Shown here one piece after another: positions 16,230-24,801 of a stretch of 64,000 bases of DNA. The DNA comes from Sphingopyxis sp. UBA6723. Its GTDB lineage: Bacteria; Pseudomonadota; Alphaproteobacteria; Sphingomonadales; Sphingomonadaceae. The position numbers were made by a program, and so were the translations under genes. Under the pieces are notes generated by a model. That model saw only the letters and a list, made by a program, of their open reading frames with translations. It made no database searches and was not told where the DNA came from. Each line of letters opens with the position of its first letter. Positions within the stretch are counted from its first letter, which is position 1. Location: positions 78,907-142,906 of the forward strand of contig NZ_DKIH01000009.1 in NCBI RefSeq assembly GCF_002454115.1, read 5' to 3'.

Positions 16230-16427
16230 CGCGCCGGTGCCCGAAAGGGCTTAAAATGGGAACGCGGTAACGGGGTTCTTGCTGAACCCCCGAAGCCGAG
16301 GCTGTCCCTGCAACTGTAAGCGGCGAGCGAGATGCACCGTTTGGGCCAAAGGCCCGGACAGCCACTGGGGCAACCTGGGAAGGCGTGCATCGAGCCTTGA
16401 CCCGCGAGCCAGGAGACCTGCCGGCGA
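16230..16427 (+). promoter_or_regulatory. Cobalamin (adenosylcobalamin) riboswitch
   Basis: The conserved blocks of the B12 riboswitch occur in order: GCCGGTGCCCGAAAGGGC then a TTAAAA-GGGAA-type segment, the B12-box core GCCTGCAACTG-like stretch near 16305-16320, AGCCACTGG near 16360, GGGAAGGCG, and the closing GCGAGCCAGGAGACCTGCCGG. CGCCGG at 16232-16237 can pair with CCGGCG at 16421-16426 to form P1. It sits about 190 bases upstream of btuB, with GC-rich pairing sequence between, and should repress the B12 uptake operon when cobalamin is plentiful. Confidence 0.93.
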
Positions 16428-16614
16428 GGGTCGCTCAATGCCTGGGTCCAGGGAAAGGCCATGGCACGGAGAATTCCGTCGAGCGACGACCAAGCGGTGG
16501 AGCCGCTTCGGTGCCGGGGGCGCAGGCTTTACGCCGCTTGCGACGCCGTCATCGGTCGATCGCGTGCGCGTTTCGGCTGGCTCCGCCTTCGTTGCCGGCG
16601 TGCGGGAGTCTCCC

Positions 16615-18468
16615 ATGTTGAAATTTTCGAGCATTTCTCTTTTCGCGCTTGTCGCCGCGACGCCGGTCGCCGCGCAGGAAACCTACAGTTCCGACGACAT
16701 CGTCGTCACCGCATCGGGCATCGAGCAATCGCGCGACGAAGTCGGTCAGGCGATCACCGTGATCGATGCCGACACGATCGAAACGCGGCAAACGACCGAT
16801 GTCGTCGACCTGCTCGCCACGACCCCCGGTATCCGCTTCAACCGCACCGGCAGCACCGGATCGGTTGCGGGCATCTCGATCCGCGGCGCGGAAACGACGC
16901 AGACTTTGGTCCTGATCGATGGGGTCAAGGTCAACGATCCCAGCGGCATCGGCGACGGTTATGATTTCGGCCATCTGCTGACCGGCAACATCAGCCGGAT
17001 CGAAGTGCTGCGCGGTTCCAACTCCGTAGTGCATGGCAGCCAGGCGATCGGTGGTGTGGTCAACCTGATGACCGCGACCCCCGCCCAGGGTTTCTCCGCC
17101 AATGCGTCTGCGGAATATGGCTATAGCGACACGCTCAACGCCAAGGCCGACGTGTCGGGAACCGCCGGGGCGGTATCGGGGGGCATCGGCGGCGCCTATT
17201 TCCGCACCGACGGCATTTCGTCGGCGGCGGTCGGGACCGAGCGCGACGGCTACAAGAATTTCGCGGGCAACGCGCGGCTGAAAATTGCGTTCAGCGATGC
17301 GCTCAGCCTCGACCTGCGCGGCTACTACATCAACGCCGACCTTGATTATGACAGCTTCTTCGGCGCACCGGCCGACAGCGGCGACGTCGCCAAGCTCGAC
17401 CAATATGTCGGCTATGCCGGCCTCAACCTCGACCTGTTCGACGGCCGCTTTACCAGCCGCGCGGCGGTGACGTGGATGCGCAACGAGCGCGATTATTTCT
17501 TCGTGCGCGGGACCGCCCCCGATTATGGCTACAAGGGTACGAACCTGCGTTTCGAATATCAGGGCGTCGTGGCGCCCGCCGACACCGCCAAGCTGGTGTT
17601 CGGTTACGAGCATGAACGCCCCGATTACGACTTCTTCGGTTTCGGTTCGACCGACAGCCAGAAGGCCAATATCGACAGCGTCTATGCGCTGGGCATCGTC
17701 CAGCCGTTCGCCGGCCTGTCACTGACCGGCGGCGTCCGCCACGACGACCACAGCCAGTTCGGCGGCGCCACAACCCTTGGCGCCAACGCCAATTATTCGC
17801 CCAATGATGGCGCGACCAATGTCCGTCTGAGCTATGGCGAAGGGTTCAAGGCGCCTTCGCTCTACCAGCTTTACGACAGCTTCAGCGGCAATGCGGCGCT
17901 GCGTCCCGAAGAATCGAAGAGCTATGACATCGGCATCGACCAAAGTCTGGCCGACGGGCGGGCGTTGATCTCGGTCACGGCGTTTCTGCGCAACACCGTC
18001 AACCAGATCAATTACGACAATGCGACCTTTACCTATGGCAATATCGACCGCACGCGCGCCAAGGGGGTAGAGGCATCGCTGGCGCTGCGACCCGTCGATG
18101 CGCTGAACGTCACCGCGTCGTACAGCTATATCGACGCGCGCGACCGGTCGGGACGTCCCGCCTTCGATGGCAAGCGCCTGCCCCGCCGTGCCGACCATGC
18201 GGTCAGCTTGTCGGCCGACTATGACTGGTCGTTCGGGCTTTCGACCGGCGCGACCGTCACGATGGTGAGCGACAGTTTCGACAATGCGCTCAACACGGTG
18301 CGGCTCGACGGTTATGCCATCGCCGGGGTTCGCGCATCCTTTGCCATCACCGAGCGGATCGAAGTGTATGGCCGCGTCGATAATCTGTTCGACGCCGATT
18401 ATGCGACGGCATTCAACTATGGCACCTATGGCCGCGCCGCCTATGGCGGCGTTCGGGCGCGGTTTTGA
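16615..18468 (+). CDS. btuB: TonB-dependent vitamin B12 receptor
   Basis: 617 residues, typical BtuB length. Signal peptide MLKFSSISLFALVAATPVAAQ, TonB box-like DDIVVTASGIEQ, plug up to about residue 140 (IEVLRGSNSVVHGSQAIGGVVNLMT), then a 22-strand barrel ending in Phe (AAYGGVRARF). BtuB moves cobalamin across the outer membrane using TonB energy. The riboswitch upstream and the btuFCD genes downstream make the substrate assignment strong. The ATG chosen begins a proper signal peptide; in-frame codons further upstream fall in the riboswitch. Confidence 0.94.
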   Translation: MLKFSSISLFALVAATPVAAQETYSSDDIVVTASGIEQSRDEVGQAITVIDADTIETRQTTDVVDLLATTPGIRFNRTGSTGSVAGISIRGAETTQTLVLIDGVKVNDPSGIGDGYDFGHLLTGNISRIEVLRGSNSVVHGSQAIGGVVNLMTATPAQGFSANASAEYGYSDTLNAKADVSGTAGAVSGGIGGAYFRTDGISSAAVGTERDGYKNFAGNARLKIAFSDALSLDLRGYYINADLDYDSFFGAPADSGDVAKLDQYVGYAGLNLDLFDGRFTSRAAVTWMRNERDYFFVRGTAPDYGYKGTNLRFEYQGVVAPADTAKLVFGYEHERPDYDFFGFGSTDSQKANIDSVYALGIVQPFAGLSLTGGVRHDDHSQFGGATTLGANANYSPNDGATNVRLSYGEGFKAPSLYQLYDSFSGNAALRPEESKSYDIGIDQSLADGRALISVTAFLRNTVNQINYDNATFTYGNIDRTRAKGVEASLALRPVDALNVTASYSYIDARDRSGRPAFDGKRLPRRADHAVSLSADYDWSFGLSTGATVTMVSDSFDNALNTVRLDGYAIAGVRASFAITERIEVYGRVDNLFDADYATAFNYGTYGRAAYGGVRARF

Positions 18469-19451
18469 TGACGCGGCGCTGCCGGAAATCGGCAGCGCCG
18501 TTCGGGCGGGAGGCGACGCATGACCGAAACACACACGGGTCAGAACGCGACAGCAAGGGCAGCGGCGCGTTGATCGCGTCGGTGCGCCGCCTGGCCGTGA
18601 TCGCGGCCGCATCGGTCGTCGTCGCGGGCACCCTGTCCGCGACCGCCACCCGCCCTCTGCCATCGACACGGGCGATGTCGGCGACACCGGCGATGCCCCA
18701 GCGTATCGTGTCGATGAACCTGTGCACCGACCAGCTCGTCCTGGCGCTGGCCGACCGCCAGCAGATCGCCGGTCTGACACGCAACGCGACCGATCCCGGG
18801 ATGTCCGACCAGGCGGCGGCGGCACAGGGGCTACCGGTGCTACGCAACTCGGCCGAACAGATATTGGCGATCAATCCTGATCTGGTCGTCGGGATGCCGG
18901 CCAGCGGCAGCGCCATTCTGGCGGCAGTTGCCCCCCAGCGCTATCCGCTGCTCGATCTGGAAACGGCCAATCGGCTCGACCAAATCTATCGCACCATCGA
19001 CGAGACCGCCGCCGCTGTTGGCCATCCCGTGCGCGGAGCGGCACTCATCGCCGGGATGAAACGGGATCTTGCGACCTTGCCGCGGCTCGGCCGCGGCCGC
19101 GTCGCTGCTTATTATCAGCGGCGCGGTTATATGACGGGTACCGGAACGCTCGTTGACGACATGATGACTCGCGTTGGGCTGACCAACCTGGCGAAAACCT
19201 TGGGCAAGCCGCCGTTGTCGCAATTGAGCCTTGAAGAAATGGTTGCCGCTCGCCCCGATTTCCTGATTGTCGAACGCGCCACCAATGTCGTCGATGATCA
19301 GGGCAGCGAAATGCTTCACCATCCCGCCCTGTCCGACATCCCGCGGATCGTTGTGCACGAAGCGTGGACCGTGTGTGGCAGCCCTGCCTACACCAGGGCC
19401 GCGCGCAGCATCGCCGCGCAGATCGCCCGGCATGACGGGGTTGTTCGATGA
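18468..19451 (+). CDS. btuF: Cobalamin ABC transporter substrate-binding protein (BtuF-like)
   Basis: Periplasmic binding protein of the iron/B12 class: PQRIVSMNLCTDQLVLALADRQQIAGLT, NPDLVVGMPASGSA and LSLEEMVAARPDFLIVE are typical of BtuF. It has two lobes joined by a long helix. The start is uncertain. An ATG at 18468 overlaps the btuB stop (TGATG) but gives a long N-terminal tail; TTG at 18570 or GTG at 18582 would begin nearer the signal peptide RRLAVIAAASVVVAG. An out-of-frame 17-codon reading frame from ATG 18520 ends on the TTG at 18570. The gene overlaps btuC by an ATGA. It delivers B12 to BtuCD. Confidence 0.88.
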   Translation: MTRRCRKSAAPFGREATHDRNTHGSERDSKGSGALIASVRRLAVIAAASVVVAGTLSATATRPLPSTRAMSATPAMPQRIVSMNLCTDQLVLALADRQQIAGLTRNATDPGMSDQAAAAQGLPVLRNSAEQILAINPDLVVGMPASGSAILAAVAPQRYPLLDLETANRLDQIYRTIDETAAAVGHPVRGAALIAGMKRDLATLPRLGRGRVAAYYQRRGYMTGTGTLVDDMMTRVGLTNLAKTLGKPPLSQLSLEEMVAARPDFLIVERATNVVDDQGSEMLHHPALSDIPRIVVHEAWTVCGSPAYTRAARSIAAQIARHDGVVR

Positions 19452-20446
19452 GTCATTCGCTTCCCCGTCCGCTGCTGATCGGCGCGCTGACGGCATTGGC
19501 GGTCATCGCGGGGCTGGCTTCGCTGTTGTTCGGCGCGGTCGATCTGTCGCTCGACCGGCTCGTCGCTGCCGCCAGCGGCGATGGCGACCGCATCGCGTCC
19601 ATCATATTGTTCGACCTTCGCCTGCCGCGCGCACTGCTCGCCTTGGCGGTGGGCGCGATGCTCGGCCTCGCTGGAGCCGCGCTACAGGGCTATTTGCGTA
19701 ACCCGCTAGCCGAACCGTCCGTGCTCGGAACATCGAACGCGGCAGCACTGGGCGCGGTGGCGGCCATTTATTTCGGCCTCGCCCAGCTTCATCCCGCGGT
19801 GTTGCCCGGGCTTGCCATTGGCTGCGCGCTCCTGTCGCTCGGCCTGCTGTTCCTCTTGGCAGGCGACGCGGAAAGCCCGCTCACCCTCATCCTGGCGGGG
19901 CTTGCGGTCGCGACGCTGGCGGGCGCCGGGATCAGCCTCGCGCTCAACCTGTCGCCCAATCCCTTCGCGGCCATGGAGATCATGACCTGGCTGCTTGGCA
20001 GTCTGGAGAACCGCTCGTTCGACCATGTCTGGATCGCCCTGCCCTGCATCGCGATCGGGACCGCGATGCTGCTTTGGAACGGCCGCGCGCTCGATGCGCT
20101 GACGTTGGGCGAGGATGCGGCGCAGGCCCTGGGGGCCGATCTCAAACGGACGCGGCGACGCCTGCTGCTTGGTACCGCGATCGGAGTTGGCGGCGCGGTG
20201 GCGGTGTCGGGCGCCATCGGCTTTGTCGGCCTGATCGTCCCGCACCTGATCCGTCCGCTGACCGATCGCAGCCCATCGGCGATCCTGCTGCCGTCGGCGA
20301 TCGGCGGCGCGGCGCTGCTCACCCTGGCCGACCTTGGCGTGCGGATCATTCCTTCAACCAACGAGCTGAAACTGGGGGTGGTCACCGCCTTCCTTGGCGT
20401 GCCGATTTTCCTGATCCATCTAATGCGCGAGCGGCGGTTATGGTAA
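19448..20446 (+). CDS. btuC: Cobalamin ABC transporter permease (FecCD family)
   Basis: 332 residues, about ten hydrophobic segments. FecCD/BtuC signatures are visible: LRLPRALLALAVGAMLGLAGAALQGYLRNPLAEPSVLG, where the RNPLA.P.lLG motif is diagnostic, and GFVGLIVPHLIRPL toward the C terminus, which carries the coupling helix. Two copies form the inner-membrane channel for B12. It starts in an ATGA overlap with btuF and ends overlapping btuD by seven bases, so the four genes form a tightly coupled operon. Confidence 0.94.
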   Translation: MSHSLPRPLLIGALTALAVIAGLASLLFGAVDLSLDRLVAAASGDGDRIASIILFDLRLPRALLALAVGAMLGLAGAALQGYLRNPLAEPSVLGTSNAAALGAVAAIYFGLAQLHPAVLPGLAIGCALLSLGLLFLLAGDAESPLTLILAGLAVATLAGAGISLALNLSPNPFAAMEIMTWLLGSLENRSFDHVWIALPCIAIGTAMLLWNGRALDALTLGEDAAQALGADLKRTRRRLLLGTAIGVGGAVAVSGAIGFVGLIVPHLIRPLTDRSPSAILLPSAIGGAALLTLADLGVRIIPSTNELKLGVVTAFLGVPIFLIHLMRERRLW

Positions 20447-21216
20447 GCATCACACTGGAGGATGTCGGCGTCACACTCGGCCGCCGCGCCGTCGTCCGCG
20501 ACGTTTGCGCCACACTGGAGCCGGGGTCGCTGACCGCCATCGTCGGCCCCAATGGCGCGGGCAAGTCGACCCTGGCGCGGGCAATGCTCGCTCTCGTTCC
20601 GGCGACGGGACGAATTCTGGTCGATGGCGCCGACGCCGCCGCGATACCGCGCGCGGATCTAGCCCGACGGATCGCCTATTTGCCGCAGGGGCAGTTGCTG
20701 CACTGGCCACTGACCGTCGAGCGGCTGGTCGGCCTGGGCCGTCTACCGCACCTCGCGCCGATGTCGCGGATCAGCGCCGCCGACACCGCCGCAATCGAGC
20801 GGGCCATGATGCGTGCGGACGTGTTCGATCTGCGCGACCGCATCGCAACCGAATTGTCAGGCGGCGAACGGGCGCGCGTCTTGTTTGCGCGCGCCCTGGC
20901 GGTCGAGGCGCCCGCGCTGATTGCCGATGAACCGCTCGCCAGTCTTGACCCCGGCCACCAGATCGACGTCATGGAGCTGCTACGCGCCGAGGCCGCCAGC
21001 GGCGCGTTGGTGATCGCGGTGCTTCACGACCTGACGCTTGCGGCGCGCTATTGCGACCGGCTGCTGCTGATCGACGAAGGCCAGATCGTCGCCGACGGGG
21101 CGCCCGCCGCGGTACTGACGCCCGCGCGGCTGCGCCGCGTTTATGGCATCGATGCGCGGGTTGAAACCGGCGGCGCGTGGCCGACGATCACCACCCTCGG
21201 ACGGTCAGACCGGTGA
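20440..21216 (+). CDS. btuD: Cobalamin ABC transporter ATP-binding protein
   Basis: 258 residues. Walker A IVGPNGAGKSTLAR, Q-loop YLPQGQLLHW, ABC signature ELSGGERARVLFARAL, Walker B ALIADEPLASLDPGHQ and the switch histidine in VLHDLTLAARYCD are all intact. It energises BtuC. The ATG at 20440 lies inside the end of btuC, which matches the family N terminus MVSITLEDVGVTLGRR. It is convergent with the SMR exporter gene; the two genes overlap by about 12 bases at their 3' ends. Confidence 0.94.
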   Translation: MVSITLEDVGVTLGRRAVVRDVCATLEPGSLTAIVGPNGAGKSTLARAMLALVPATGRILVDGADAAAIPRADLARRIAYLPQGQLLHWPLTVERLVGLGRLPHLAPMSRISAADTAAIERAMMRADVFDLRDRIATELSGGERARVLFARALAVEAPALIADEPLASLDPGHQIDVMELLRAEAASGALVIAVLHDLTLAARYCDRLLLIDEGQIVADGAPAAVLTPARLRRVYGIDARVETGGAWPTITTLGRSDR

Positions 21217-21525
21217 CGACAGTTTCATCAGCACCAGACCGCTGACGATCAGGAGGGCCGCAACGATCCGCATCGCGCTGGCCTGTTCGCCCAGCACCGC
21301 GACGCCGACAAGGAAGGCACCGACCGCACCGATGCCCGTCCAGATCGTATAAGCGGTGCCGAGCGGCAGCGATTTCATGGCCAGCGCCAGCAAACCAAAA
21401 CTGGCGATCATGGCGGCGATCGTGACAAGCGACGGTCCCAGTCTCGAAAACCCGTCCGACTGTTTCATCGAAAAAGCCCAGACGATTTCGAGAACACCGG
21501 CAATGGCGAGATAAATCCAGGCCAT
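21205..21525 (-). CDS. sugE: SMR-family exporter, SugE/Gdx (guanidinium) subtype
   Basis: 106 residues and four transmembrane helices: the standard dual-topology SMR size. The first helix GVLEIVWAFSMKQSDGFSRLGPS carries the essential Glu with the Trp-x-x-x-x-Lys pattern that marks the SugE/Gdx branch rather than EmrE; AMKSLPLGTAYTIWTGIGAVGAFLVG is also Gdx-like. Gdx proteins export guanidinium in exchange for protons. ATG with a strong AAGGAGG site. The leader contains three tandem hairpins, one with an ACGG tetraloop. The end overlaps the btuD 3' end. Confidence 0.88.
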   Translation of the reverse strand: MAWIYLAIAGVLEIVWAFSMKQSDGFSRLGPSLVTIAAMIASFGLLALAMKSLPLGTAYTIWTGIGAVGAFLVGVAVLGEQASAMRIVAALLIVSGLVLMKLSSPV

Positions 21526-21547
21526 GACAGCCTCCTTTTCAAGGCTG

Positions 21548-21600
21548 CCGGGCCGTCCCGGACTTGCGAGCCTGCGCGACGCAGGCGAGGACGTGGCCTC
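21548..21600 (-). promoter_or_regulatory. Tandem hairpin leader, candidate guanidine-II (mini-ykkC) riboswitch
   Basis: Read on the minus strand, three hairpins precede the sugE ribosome site: 21600-21587 (GAGG/CCTC stem, loop CCACGT), 21586-21570 (7-bp stem, loop TCG) and 21561-21548 (CCGGG-ACGG-CCCGG). The last has the ACGR tetraloop that defines mini-ykkC hairpins and lies just before the AAGGAGG. The classical motif needs two such hairpins; the upstream one is imperfect here (ACGT in a six-base loop), so this is tentative. Confidence 0.4.
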
Positions 21601-21666
21601 TTGGTGAATTGGTCCATAGCAAGGATACCATGGTCCGCGCCACAAAAACCACCTGAACTTAACCGA

Positions 21667-23061
21667 TTATCCGCCCAAGGCCAGCCATAGCAGCAGTCGG
21701 GCGCGCCGCGCCTCGCCCATCGCCGCCGCCGCGCGTTCGCCGGCACCATCGGCCTGCCGCCGGATCTCAAGCACGCTCGCCAGATCGACCAGCCCGGCGC
21801 GAAAGCGGCTTGCCGTCAACGCATCGCTTCGGGCGAGCAAAGCGGCTTCCTGGGTCGCGGCAGTGGCCCGGGCGTCAGCGGCGGCGATCAGCCGATAGGC
21901 CGATTCGGCATCACCCAGCGCGTCGAACACTGCCGAGCGATATTGTTGAAAGGCGAGCTGTTTATCCGCCGCCGCGCCGTCAATCTCGGCCGAAATGCGG
22001 CCAAAGTCGAACAGGGGTCCGGCGATCGCGGCGGCCAGCGAGCCGATAATCGAATCACTGTCGAACAACTGCCCGGGGCTGAACGCCAACAGGCCAAGAC
22101 TGCCCGACAGGGTGATCCGCGGAAACCGCTGCGCCGCCGTTGCCGCCAGATCGGCATCGCTCGCGGCCAGGCGCGTGGCGGCCGCGACAACATCGGGCCG
22201 ACGGATCAGCAGGTCCGACGGCAGCGCCGCCGGGGCTGCCGGCAACGCTTGCGGACTGCCGCGCATCGCCAACTGCGCCTCGATCCACTCGGCGTCGCGG
22301 GCCGTCAGCGTCACGAGGCGCCCGATGATGGTGCTCCGTTCGGTGGCAAGCGCCGCCAGACGGCTTCGCGACGCGCTCGTCACACTTTCGGCGCGGACGC
22401 GATCGGCGCCGGGCGCAAGGCCGGCCTGGGCTCTCGCCCCTGCCAAGCCAACCAGGCGCTCTGCCGATGCAAGGTCGCTCTCCAGCGAGGCAGCACGGGT
22501 GTCAAGGCTGCGCCAATCGATGACGAGCGCAGCCAGATCGGCGATCAGCGCGATGCGGACGGCGTCAGCGTCGGCGGTCGCGGCGTCGAGCCGCAAGTCG
22601 GCGGCGCGCTGTTCCGACCGCAGTCGGCCAAAGAGGTCGGGATCCCACCGCGCGCTCAGCGAGGCACCATAAGCGGTTTGATCGGGGTCGATCGAAATCC
22701 CCGGCGGCAGGCTGGCACCAAGACTGCCTGGGTTGCTGCGGCTGGTTTCGACCGACGCGGTTGCGTCGAATTGCGGGGCGCGTTCGGCGCGGGCGCGGCG
22801 GGCGCCCGCCCGCGATTGCTCGATCCGCGCCGCCGCCTCGCCAAGCGATGGCGCGTCGACCATGGCGGCGGTGCGCAAGGCCGCAAAAGCAGGATCGCCG
22901 TTCGGTAGCAAGGCTGCTAGCGATCCAGCCTGCCCTGCGTCGGGCACATAGGAAAAGGTGGCGGGAAGCACCGGTGGCGGCGTGTCGATCCGCGGCGGCG
23001 ACCCGCCAGCGCACCCCGTCAGCAGCGTCGCGGCAACAAAAATGGCCGCCGCCCGTCTCAT
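21667..23061 (-). CDS. Outer-membrane efflux lipoprotein, NodT/OprM type
   Basis: 464 residues. Lipoprotein signal peptide with lipobox LTGC at residue 16, then the TolC-like repeat architecture (EAAARIEQSRAGARRARAERAPQFDA ... RFPRITLSGSLG ... SAVFDALGDAESAY). It forms the trimeric outer-membrane exit duct of a tripartite pump. The end of the fusion-protein gene overlaps its start, so it belongs to the efflux operon with the HlyD protein, ATPase and permease upstream. Confidence 0.93.
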   Translation of the reverse strand: MRRAAAIFVAATLLTGCAGGSPPRIDTPPPVLPATFSYVPDAGQAGSLAALLPNGDPAFAALRTAAMVDAPSLGEAAARIEQSRAGARRARAERAPQFDATASVETSRSNPGSLGASLPPGISIDPDQTAYGASLSARWDPDLFGRLRSEQRAADLRLDAATADADAVRIALIADLAALVIDWRSLDTRAASLESDLASAERLVGLAGARAQAGLAPGADRVRAESVTSASRSRLAALATERSTIIGRLVTLTARDAEWIEAQLAMRGSPQALPAAPAALPSDLLIRRPDVVAAATRLAASDADLAATAAQRFPRITLSGSLGLLAFSPGQLFDSDSIIGSLAAAIAGPLFDFGRISAEIDGAAADKQLAFQQYRSAVFDALGDAESAYRLIAAADARATAATQEAALLARSDALTASRFRAGLVDLASVLEIRRQADGAGERAAAAMGEARRARLLLWLALGG

Positions 23062-24056
23062 CGCTTCGCTCCGGCCGGTGCTTTTGCGGGAATGAACGCA
23101 TCGACCTGTTGCCCGACGCGGAACAGGTCGTTGCCGGCCGGTAGTGCATAAATGACCTGCATGACCCGGACATCGACACGCTCGGCGGCGCTGTTGGTCA
23201 GCGAGCGCTTGGGAACCACCAGCGGTTCGGCGCGAACAAAGCGCGCCGCAACCTGCCGCTCGGCTGCACCGCGCGGCGACACGATCGCGTTCGACCCCAG
23301 CGCCACGTCCGCGGCCTGATCCTCGTCGATATCGATCCGGACGTGCAGAGGCCGCGTTTCGCCCATCCGAATATAGGGTTCGGCGTTGCCACCCTGCGGC
23401 CCGCCCGCCTGCACATATTCGCCCGGCCGGATGTTGACCGCTAGAACTTCGCCCGCGATCGGCGCCCGAACCGCCAACCGCGATAACTCAACGCGCGCGC
23501 TTCCCGCCGCCGCCGTCGCTGCATCGAGACGCGCCCGCGCCAGCGCCAGACGGCTCGCCGCCGCTGCCGCGTCACCCTCGGCCCGGACGACTTCGGTACG
23601 GCTGATCGCCTCGGCATCGTCGACCTGGCGGTAGAGCGCGAGTTGGCGCTGCGCGGTGACCCGCGCGGTCTCTGCCTCGCCGATGGCGGCGCGAGCTTCG
23701 CGTATCGCCGCCTCGGCCTCGCGCAACCGCGCGCGCACCGCGCGGTCGTCGACCGTGAACAGCAGGTCGCCTTTTGCGACATAGGCACCGGGCTCGACAT
23801 TCAGGGCCATGACCAGACCCGACAATGCGGTGCCGACATCGACGATCTCGCTCGATGGTTCGACAACCCCCGCGCCGGCCACGCGCGCGCTGTTGGCCAA
23901 TGCGCCGGTAGCCCGCGGCGGCGTCTGCTGCGGGGGCTCGAGTTGCCTGTCGGGCAGGCCCGTCGCGATAAAGATCACCGCGATCACCAGCCCGAGCAAG
24001 GCGAGCGCGGGGAGGATCTGACGTGAAACATTGAGGTTGGAAAAGCGTCGGGTCAT
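23058..24056 (-). CDS. HlyD-family periplasmic adaptor (DevB-like)
   Basis: About 332 residues from MTRRFSNLN. One N-terminal transmembrane anchor (ILPALALLGLVIAVIFIATG), a biotinyl-lipoyl-like segment (VEPGAYVAKGDLLFTVDDRAVRARL), an alpha-helical hairpin (AEAAIREARAAIGEAETARVTAQRQL) and a beta-barrel region. It bridges an inner-membrane ABC exporter and the outer-membrane duct. It overlaps the downstream NodT gene by four bases and lies four bases after the ATPase gene. The set resembles DevBCA-type exporters. Confidence 0.9.
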   Translation of the reverse strand: MTRRFSNLNVSRQILPALALLGLVIAVIFIATGLPDRQLEPPQQTPPRATGALANSARVAGAGVVEPSSEIVDVGTALSGLVMALNVEPGAYVAKGDLLFTVDDRAVRARLREAEAAIREARAAIGEAETARVTAQRQLALYRQVDDAEAISRTEVVRAEGDAAAAASRLALARARLDAATAAAGSARVELSRLAVRAPIAGEVLAVNIRPGEYVQAGGPQGGNAEPYIRMGETRPLHVRIDIDEDQAADVALGSNAIVSPRGAAERQVAARFVRAEPLVVPKRSLTNSAAERVDVRVMQVIYALPAGNDLFRVGQQVDAFIPAKAPAGAKR

Positions 24057-24060
24057 GGCG

Positions 24061-24801
24061 TCAATGGTCCTTCGGCATATCGCGGCCATCATGGGTGATC
24101 CGGCCGTCCTCAAGCACGAGGATGCGGTCGGCGAGATCGAAGATGCGGTTATCGTGGGTGACGATGATCACCGACCGGTCGTCGGCGAGCGCGACTTCGC
24201 GCAGCAGGTCCATCACCCGGCGCCCGGATCGCGCGTCGAGCGCCGCCGTCGGTTCGTCGCAGACGATCAGGCGCGGCTGGTGGACCAATGCACGCGCGAT
24301 CGCGACGCGCTGTTGCTGTCCCCCCGACAGTTGGTTCGGCAGCTTATCGGCCTGATCTGCAATGTTGAGCGCGGCAAGCAATTCGATCGCCCGGTCGCGC
24401 GCCTCCATGCGGTCCATCCCCTGCGCAATCAGCGGCACCGCGGCATTCGATGCGGCGTCGATCGCCGGGATCAGATTATATTGCTGGAAGATAAAGCCGA
24501 CATTGCGGAGGCGAAAATCGACCAGATCGCTGTCGCTGAGGTGATAGATATCGGTGCCGAACAGGCGAACCTCGCCCTCGGTCGGCCACAAAATGCCGCA
24601 CATGATCGAAATCAGCGTGGTTTTGCCCGATCCCGATTCACCAACCAGATAGGTGAGCTCGCCAGCGCGGACGTCGAGGTCGATGCCGTGCAGCACCCGG
24701 ATCGTCTGTTGCCCCGCAGTAAAGTCGCGCGCCACGCCGCGCGTCGAGATCGCGGCAACGGCGGCAACGGCCTTGGCTTCGGCTTCGGCGGCACTGCTCA
24801 C
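24061..24801 (-). CDS. ABC exporter ATP-binding protein (DevA/MacB-like)
   Basis: 246 residues from a GTG that overlaps the permease stop (GTGA). Walker A LVGESGSGKTTLISIM, Q-loop FIFQQYNLIPAIDA, signature NQLSGGQQQRVAIARALVHQP, Walker B LIVCDEPTAALDARSG and H-loop IVTHDNRIFDLADRI are all intact. The sequence class is that of LolD/MacB/DevA ATPases, which drive mechanotransmission through FtsX-like permeases rather than a through-membrane channel. Confidence 0.92.
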   Translation of the reverse strand: MSSAAEAEAKAVAAVAAISTRGVARDFTAGQQTIRVLHGIDLDVRAGELTYLVGESGSGKTTLISIMCGILWPTEGEVRLFGTDIYHLSDSDLVDFRLRNVGFIFQQYNLIPAIDAASNAAVPLIAQGMDRMEARDRAIELLAALNIADQADKLPNQLSGGQQQRVAIARALVHQPRLIVCDEPTAALDARSGRRVMDLLREVALADDRSVIIVTHDNRIFDLADRILVLEDGRITHDGRDMPKDH

